8,213 bases of DNA, taken from assembly GCA_035705985.1 (NCBI GenBank), contig DASSVP010000011.1, positions 1 through 8,213 on the forward strand, in the 5' to 3' direction. This DNA is from JACVRW01 sp035705985. GTDB taxonomy: Bacteria > Actinomycetota > Thermoleophilia > Solirubrobacterales > Thermoleophilaceae. Numbering within the stretch: the stretch's first letter is position 1; each line of letters starts with the position of its first letter. This document shows positions 1 to 4,728 of the stretch, in pieces. The notes under the pieces are model-generated. The model was not told the DNA's origin, made no database searches, and saw only the letters and a list, made by a program, of their open reading frames with translations. The translations under genes and the position numbers were made by a program.

Positions 1-1560
1 GAGGTAGCGGAGCGCAATCCGTACACCGTGCGCGCGTACCGGCGCGCGGCCGACACGGTCCGGGCCGCCGGCTTTCCGGTGGCCGACCTCGTGCGCGAGG
101 GGCGTGCGCGAGAGCTGCGCGGCATCGGCCGCGGCATCGAGCGCAAGCTGCGAGAGCTCGTCGAGACGGGCTCGATCGCCGAGCTGGCCGAGCTCGAGCG
201 CGAGATCGCGCCGGACCTGCTCGGACTGGGGCGTTATCTCGGCCTGGGCGCGCGGCGCGCGATCGACATCGCGCGGGCGCTCGACCTTCGGACGGCAGAC
301 GAGTTCCGCGAGGCGGCGGCGGCCGGGCGGCTGCGGAGCGTGCCGGGGATCGGCCCGATTACGGAGGCGCAGCTGCTCGAGGCGCTCGAGTCCGAGGCCG
401 AGCCCAGGCCGCGGCGCGGGCTGCTGCTCAACCGCGGCTGGGCGCTCGTGGGCGGGATCGCCGAAGCTCTCGGGGGAGAGCCGGCGGGCGACGTGCGCCG
501 GTGGCGCGACTCATGCGAGTTGCTGGCCGTGGTCTGCGCCGGAGAGGAGCCGGCGCCGGTGCTGGGCCGGTTCGCGGAGCTGCCGCAGATCGTGGCGATG
601 GTGGAGCAGGAGGCGCGGCGGGCGGTCGGCGTGACGGTGGAGGGCGTGCCGGTCGAGCTGCTCGTGGCGGAGCCGGAGCGGTTCGGCACGGCGCTCGTGC
701 GCGCGACCGGCTCGCGCGAGTACGTGGACGCGCTCGAGCCGCTGCCCGACGCGCCGGACGAGCAGGCGGTCTACCGCGCCCTCGGGGTCCCGTGGTGCCC
801 GCCCGAGCTGCGCGAGGAGGCCTTCCGCGGCGAGCCGCCGGCGCTGCTGGAGCTGGCGGACATCCGCGGCGACCTGCACTGCCATACCACCTGGTCCGAC
901 GGCCGGGCGAGCGTGGAGGAGATGGGCCGAGCGGCGATGGAGCTGGGCTACGAGTACCTCGCGATCTGCGACCACACGCCGGCGGTGGGCGCGGTCCCGG
1001 GCCTGACCGCCGACGATCTGCGTCGCCAGGGCGAGGAGATCGCCGCCGCCAACGAGGTCCTGGCGCCCTTTCGCGTCCTGCGAGGAACGGAGTGCGACAT
1101 CCTGCCCGACGGCGGTCTCGACCTGCCCGACGACGCGCTGGCGGAGCTCGACTGGGTGCAGGCGAGCGTGCACGGAGGGCAGCGGATGCCGCGAGCGGAG
1201 ATGACGAAGAGGGTGGAGGAGGCGCTGCGAAATCCGTACGTGCGCTGCCTGAGCCACCCGAAGGGCCGCTACATCAACAGGCGGCCGGAGAACGAGCTGG
1301 ACCTGGACCGCATCTACGAGGTGGCCCTGGAGGAGGGAGTGGCGCTCGAGGTGAACGGCCTACCCGACCGCCTTGATCTGAGCGGTTCCCACGTGCGCGA
1401 CGCGCTGCGAGCAGGCGTGCCGATCGTCTGCTCGACCGACGCCCACTCGACCCGCGGCCTGGGCAACATGCCGCTCTCGGTGGCAACCGCGCGCCGCGGC
1501 CGGGCGACGCGCGCGGATGTGGTCAACACCCGCGCGCTTGACGAGCTCGTCGTTCGCTAG
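1..1560 (+). CDS. polX: PolX-type HhH/PHP domain protein with degenerate polymerase palm (5' partial)
   Basis: The reading frame is open to the first base and reads ERNPYTVRAYRRAADTV, the conserved N-terminal helix of bacterial PolX, so the GTG at 28 is an internal Val and the start lies upstream. Domains in order: N-terminal 8-kDa-like helical region with helix-hairpin-helix motifs (LRGIGRGI, about 118-141; VPGIGPITE, about 340-366), a pol-beta-like palm (about 420-720), then a C-terminal PHP phosphoesterase. PHP ligands are visible: HxH at 877-885, CDHTP at 967-981, Glu at 1090, His at 1171, His at 1255, Glu at 1348 and STDAH at 1432-1446. PolX proteins normally combine gap-filling DNA synthesis with a PHP Mn-dependent 3'-5' exonuclease in base-excision repair. 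Here the palm Asp residues appear replaced (Leu at 520, Ala at 526, Glu at 655), and roughly 30 residues between palm and PHP seem missing. I therefore expect nuclease or phosphoesterase activity, not polymerisation. It ends at TAG, sharing CTAG with the opposing gene. Confidence 0.9.
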   Translation, partial: EVAERNPYTVRAYRRAADTVRAAGFPVADLVREGRARELRGIGRGIERKLRELVETGSIAELAELEREIAPDLLGLGRYLGLGARRAIDIARALDLRTADEFREAAAAGRLRSVPGIGPITEAQLLEALESEAEPRPRRGLLLNRGWALVGGIAEALGGEPAGDVRRWRDSCELLAVVCAGEEPAPVLGRFAELPQIVAMVEQEARRAVGVTVEGVPVELLVAEPERFGTALVRATGSREYVDALEPLPDAPDEQAVYRALGVPWCPPELREEAFRGEPPALLELADIRGDLHCHTTWSDGRASVEEMGRAAMELGYEYLAICDHTPAVGAVPGLTADDLRRQGEEIAAANEVLAPFRVLRGTECDILPDGGLDLPDDALAELDWVQASVHGGQRMPRAEMTKRVEEALRNPYVRCLSHPKGRYINRRPENELDLDRIYEVALEEGVALEVNGLPDRLDLSGSHVRDALRAGVPIVCSTDAHSTRGLGNMPLSVATARRGRATRADVVNTRALDELVVR

Positions 1561-2189
1561 GGAACTCGGCCGCCCGATGCGGTGTCGCCGGTCTGGCGAC
1601 CCTGCTCGGAGAGCGCTTCGCCGGTCGCCTGGCCCTGCTCCGAGAACGCCTGGGCGTTCTCCTGGCCCTGCCCGGAACGGGCCTCACCGGTTTCCGGCGC
1701 GTTCTGGGCCTGCGGCGGCAGCGCCGGCGCGTGCTCCTGGGCCTCCCCGGAGACGCTCTCCCCGAACGCTCGCCCGTCGTTCTTCGGCTCTCCGGATGTC
1801 GCGCGGTCCGACACCGAGTCTCCGAAGCTGCTGTGACTGTTCTGCGTGACCGCCCCCTGGTCGCGCCGCTGCGCTCCGCGCTCCGGGCGATCCGCCTTGC
1901 GCGCGTCCCGTGCGCCGGCGGACTCTGCCCTCTCGCATGCCTCACTCGCCGTCGGCGCCTGGCCCTGACCGTCGCTTGCGGCAGCCGCGACTCCAAGGCC
2001 GAAGGCGCACCGCTCTTCGGCCGGATCGCCGCCCTGCCCGATCGCCTCGTGCGCGGCCTCGGCCCTGTCGCTCGCGGCGGTCGGCAGATCGGGCAAGGAG
2101 ATGACGCCTGCCGCGGCAAGGCCGCCGGTGGCAGGTGCGATCACGAGCGTGAGTGCCGCGATCCTCCCGGCGACAGCTCCCCTGCTCAA
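1557..2189 (-). CDS. Small exported or membrane-anchored hypothetical protein with Gln/Glu/Gly-rich repeat tail
   Basis: About 210 residues. I chose the TTG at 2189 because AGAGGGG lies 8 nt upstream of it; the in-frame ATG at 2213 (218 residues) has no well-spaced ribosome binding site. A basic N-terminus (SRGAVAGR) and a hydrophobic stretch at residues 10-31 suggest an uncleaved anchor or signal peptide. Then comes an acidic, Ala-rich region (LPDLPTAASDRAEAAHEAI), two cysteines (Cys61 and Cys85) flanking FGLGVAAAASDGQ, and a long hydrophilic low-complexity tail with three 11-residue repeats. From memory this resembles a widespread uncharacterised actinobacterial type with an N-terminal helix, an LPD motif and a disordered charged tail; no function can be assigned. 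It is transcribed divergently from the beta-helix operon and convergently with polX. The frame stays open upstream to 2876 only because it shadows the beta-helix gene. The alternative, that the whole frame is spurious, is made unlikely by the ribosome binding site, signal-like segment, amino-acid repeat and shared stop. Confidence 0.72.
   Translation of the reverse strand: MSRGAVAGRIAALTLVIAPATGGLAAAGVISLPDLPTAASDRAEAAHEAIGQGGDPAEERCAFGLGVAAAASDGQGQAPTASEACERAESAGARDARKADRPERGAQRRDQGAVTQNSHSSFGDSVSDRATSGEPKNDGRAFGESVSGEAQEHAPALPPQAQNAPETGEARSGQGQENAQAFSEQGQATGEALSEQGRQTGDTASGGRVP
1578..1676 (-). repeat. Three tandem 33-bp coding repeats (11-residue units)
   Basis: Near the C-terminus of the minus-strand protein, three consecutive 11-residue units read SGQGQENAQAF (1676-1644), SEQGQATGEAL (1643-1611) and SEQGRQTGDTA (1610-1578). 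The pattern is S-x-Q-G-[QR]-x-[NT]-[AG]-[QED]-[AT]-x. On the plus strand this appears as recurring CCTGCTC / CCTGGCCCTG blocks. A more diverged unit (PPQAQNAPETGEA) may precede it. The units are not identical in DNA, so this is an old or selected repeat and not a recent slippage product. Confidence 0.75.
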
Positions 2190-2306
2190 CTGAGTAACCC
2201 CTCTTGGTCCCATACCTGTTGCAACGCACGGGAGGAAGCGAGGTTCGCGACTTCGAGTGTTTGGCGGCCGGATGACCGGGGCACGCTTCACCGGGGTGCA
2301 CGAGCA
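2190..2306. promoter_or_regulatory. Divergent intergenic region, presumed to hold promoters for both directions
   Basis: About 117 bp separate the TTG start of the minus-strand gene from the GTG start of the beta-helix operon, so both transcripts must begin here or further inside. Minus strand: GAACC (plus 2246-2242) and CGTT (plus 2226-2223) are spaced like an ECF sigma -35/-10 pair (GAAC, 17 nt, GTT), placing a start about 25-30 nt before the TTG. Plus strand: GTTT at 2259-2262, 15 nt, then GGGGCA at 2278 vaguely resembles a SigB/SigF-type promoter. A perfect 8-bp palindrome GTTGCAAC lies at 2218-2225, overlapping the putative minus -10. None of these matches is strong; that regulation is located here follows mainly from the gene layout. 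Confidence 0.4.
2198..2204 (-). promoter_or_regulatory. Ribosome binding site favouring a TTG start
   Basis: On the minus strand AGAGGGG is followed by an 8-nt spacer (TTACTCAG) and then TTG at 2189-2187. This is near-ideal anti-SD pairing and spacing, and it decides the start of the minus-strand gene against the ATG at 2213, which lies upstream of this site. Confidence 0.6.
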
Positions 2307-4349
2307 GTGAGTTTGCGGGGCAACGGGTGGTGCGTCGGGGTCTTGGCCGCGGCTGTTGGCTTGGGGCTTCCGGGCGCCGCGATTGCGCATCTCGAGCGGC
2401 CCTCCTACTGGCCGGACCCGGCGCCCGACACCTCGGTCAGCCCGCCCGCCGGTGGTGAGGTCCCGACGGCTCGGTCGCTCGACTCCGCGGTCACCGGCGA
2501 GGGGCCGGGAGACGTCCGGGTGGTCTGCCAGGGGGACGAATCGCTGGATCGCGCGCTGAACTCGATCGCGCAGGCGCGGACGAGAGGCTTCAGCATTCGT
2601 CCCAGCCAGCCGACGATCCGCTACACGGCCGCCGAGGCGAAGCGAATGCGCGAGATCAATCTCGCGCTGAGCCGTCAATGCGCGTACAGCTCGATTCAGG
2701 CTGCGATCGACGACTCCGGCAACAACGACCGGGTGGTCATCATGCCTGGGGTCTACACGGAGCCGCTCTCCCGCAGCCAACCCGAGAACGACTCCCGCTG
2801 CAACCCCGACCTGCTCCAGCACGATGCGAGCGGTAACCCGACGCCGAGCTACGAGTACCAGGTCACCTGCCCCCACGACCAGAACCTCGTCTACGTGCAG
2901 GGCCGAGCGCTAGCGGGCCCGCCGCTCGACGAGCCCCGCGAGGACCGGCAGGGCATACCCGAGCAGGAGCTCGGGGAATGCGTGCGCTGCAACCTGCAGA
3001 TCGAGGGCAGCGGGCCGAAGCCGACCGACGTGATCGTCGACGCCGGCGAGGGATACCTGGGCGACGGCCCCGAAGCGAAGCCGACCGGTCACGCCAAGCA
3101 CGTGGTGCTGCGCGTGGATCGCGCGGACGGCTTCGTCGGCCGCAACTTCCTGATGCGCGGCGGCCTCGAGTTCGGGTTCTACACCGAGGAGACGGACGGC
3201 GTCCTGCTCGACCGGACGAAGTTCTTCTGGAATGCCGACTACGGCCACCTGAGCTTCACCAGCGACCACCATCTGGTCAAGAACTGCGACGGAATGGGCG
3301 CCGGTGACGCGGCGATCTACCCGGGCGCGGCGCCCGAGACCGGCTCCCAGGCGACCGACTTCTATCCGGATGCGCCCCGTCACAACACGGTGATCCGCGA
3401 CTGCGACATGCGGAACTCGGCGCTTGGCTACTCGGGCTCGATGGGCAATGCCGTGCGGATCACGGAGAACCACATCTACGGCAACACCACGGGCATCGCC
3501 AGCGACACGCTGTCCTCGGCCGGGCACCCGGGCTTCCCCGCGGACAGCGTGAGGATCGACCACAACCTCATCTATTCGAACAACTTCGACGTCTACGATC
3601 CGGCGTCGCCGGTCGCTCCCCTGGTCACGGTGCCGATTGGAACCGGGATCGTCTACGCCGGCATGAACGACGCCAGGGTCCACGACAACTGGATCTTCGA
3701 CAACTGGCGCGACGGGGCCATGCTGTTCGCGGTGCCCGACGCGCTGACGAGCAACGGCGGGGCCGAGGGCGAGGTCTATCCCGGCGTGTCGTGCGTGGGG
3801 GCGCCTGAGAACGGCGCCTCCACCTCATGCGGCAACCACTTTTTCGACAACCGGGTCGGTCAGGTGCCGCCCGGATTCACATTCCCCGCCAAGCTGGACG
3901 AGTTCGGCGTGCCACATGGAGACCGAAGCCAGGCGACGCTTCCCAACGGCAACGACTTCTGGTGGGACGAGTTCCTCTCCAACCGCTGGAACTGCTGGTA
4001 CGGCAACACCGGTCCCGACGGAACGGCGGGCAGCGTCACCGGCTCGGGCGACCCCGGCGTCCTGCCCAACCTCTTCCCCGACTGCGCGGGCGGGTCGAAC
4101 CAGGACCTCAGCATCGGGGGCGGCGACGCGGCCAAGGAGGCCTACCTCATCGACTGCTCCGAAGGTCCGGACGACGAGACCGGACCGCTCGACTGCGACT
4201 GGTGGACTCCTCCACCGCGGCCTGGCAGCGCTGAAGCAACCAGGCAAGGGGCCGAGTTCGCGGCCGCGGCGCGCAGCTTCGATGGCACATCGGAGGCGGA
4301 TCGGCTGCGCCAGCGAATGGAAGAGCTGGCCGCAAATGGCGGCCGCTAG
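2307..4349 (+). CDS. Secreted cysteine-rich right-handed parallel beta-helix protein
   Basis: About 680 residues from GTG 2307, preceded by GGGG at 2293-2296. The upstream open frame back to 1731 is rejected because it runs through the opposing gene and lacks a signal peptide. Residues 1-27 form a Sec signal with cleavage after AIA, leaving a mature N-terminus HLERPSYWPDP. An N-terminal domain (about 28-125) leads into YSSIQAAIDDSGNNDRVVIM (from residue 127), the cap and first strand typical of pectate-lyase-like/NosD-type helices. Irregular beta-helix coils follow at about 265-480 (for example VRITENHIYGNTTGI, VRIDHNLIYSNN and ARVHDNWIFDN). A long C-terminal region ends in a charged helix. 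The mature part has 14 cysteines, suggesting disulfides and an extracellular location. Such folds bind or cleave polysaccharides or act as surface scaffolds; I see no definite lyase active site. It is the first gene of a three-gene unit, and its end overlaps the lipoprotein start by 14 nt. Confidence 0.88.
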   Translation: MSLRGNGWCVGVLAAAVGLGLPGAAIAHLERPSYWPDPAPDTSVSPPAGGEVPTARSLDSAVTGEGPGDVRVVCQGDESLDRALNSIAQARTRGFSIRPSQPTIRYTAAEAKRMREINLALSRQCAYSSIQAAIDDSGNNDRVVIMPGVYTEPLSRSQPENDSRCNPDLLQHDASGNPTPSYEYQVTCPHDQNLVYVQGRALAGPPLDEPREDRQGIPEQELGECVRCNLQIEGSGPKPTDVIVDAGEGYLGDGPEAKPTGHAKHVVLRVDRADGFVGRNFLMRGGLEFGFYTEETDGVLLDRTKFFWNADYGHLSFTSDHHLVKNCDGMGAGDAAIYPGAAPETGSQATDFYPDAPRHNTVIRDCDMRNSALGYSGSMGNAVRITENHIYGNTTGIASDTLSSAGHPGFPADSVRIDHNLIYSNNFDVYDPASPVAPLVTVPIGTGIVYAGMNDARVHDNWIFDNWRDGAMLFAVPDALTSNGGAEGEVYPGVSCVGAPENGASTSCGNHFFDNRVGQVPPGFTFPAKLDEFGVPHGDRSQATLPNGNDFWWDEFLSNRWNCWYGNTGPDGTAGSVTGSGDPGVLPNLFPDCAGGSNQDLSIGGGDAAKEAYLIDCSEGPDDETGPLDCDWWTPPPRPGSAEATRQGAEFAAAARSFDGTSEADRLRQRMEELAANGGR

Positions 4350-4728
4350 CAGAGGAGGGCGGAGGGCACCGGTCGTGCTCGCGGCCGCCCTCGTTGGGGC
4401 GGCCTTCTTCGCCGGCTGCGGCGGCGACGAGGAAACTCCCCCGGCCAAGGCGGCGATGCCCGTGGGGAACCCGAGCGCAGGCTCGGTGGTGCAATTCGCC
4501 GACTGCGGTGACTGGCGACGAGGCAGCGCCGCCGCGCGCGTCGCGACGATCAAGGAGCTTCGCGGCCAGCTGACGCCGCAGTCGTCCCGGACGGCTACGT
4601 CGCCGCTCGCCGACGAGCGCGCCTACGAGATCCTCAACCGGGCCTGCAAGTTCGAGACCGCCGCGAGCCTGCGGCTCTACAAGCTGTACGTGAGAGCCCA
4701 AGGCTTCGCGCCGCTGAGCGGGGAGTAA
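4336..4728 (+). CDS. Small lipoprotein, uncharacterised
   Basis: 130 residues from ATG 4336, inside the last codons of the beta-helix gene; GGAAGAG about 11 nt upstream may serve as ribosome binding site. The basic n-region (SRGGRR), hydrophobic core (VVLAAALVGAAFF) and FAGC lipobox predict signal-peptidase II cleavage and lipidation at Cys28. A short acidic/Pro linker (GGDEETPPAKA) follows, then a compact domain with Cys57 in FADCGDWRRG and Cys104 in NRACKFE, likely a disulfide pair, ending in LRLYKLYVRAQGF. The C..W....(R)..L...C...LYKLY.RA pattern is, from memory, a recurrent small actinobacterial family without assigned function. A later GTG at 4375 is possible but would remove the basic n-region. 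Its stop overlaps the acylase ATG (TAATG). Placement between two exported proteins suggests a membrane anchor, chaperone or inhibitor role, which is inference only. Confidence 0.82.
   Translation: MAAASRGGRRAPVVLAAALVGAAFFAGCGGDEETPPAKAAMPVGNPSAGSVVQFADCGDWRRGSAAARVATIKELRGQLTPQSSRTATSPLADERAYEILNRACKFETAASLRLYKLYVRAQGFAPLSGE

Noticed and set aside
501..1376. Plus-strand 291-codon frame inside polX
   Set aside because: It is an Arg/Gly/Ala-rich out-of-frame reading with low complexity; the PolX frame has clear HhH and PHP motifs over the same bases.
2259..2283. GTTT-N15-GGGGCA as a SigB/SigF-type promoter for the operon
   Set aside because: The -10 lacks the expected GGGTA core and would leave only a very short leader, so it is kept as a weak candidate within the intergenic region and not as a separate feature.
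1731..2306. 5' extension of the beta-helix frame back to an ATG at 1731
   Set aside because: It runs antisense through the minus-strand gene, has no signal peptide at its start and is Arg/Leu-rich nonsense. The GTG at 2307 gives a proper signal sequence.
2214..2876. Upstream extension of the minus-strand frame to 2876
   Set aside because: This part is the shadow of the beta-helix N-terminal coding region. The signal-like segment and ribosome binding site place the start at 2189.
2910..3683. Minus-strand 257-codon frame opposite the beta-helix gene
   Set aside because: Val/Asp/Arg-rich mirror of the coding strand with no signal or domain.
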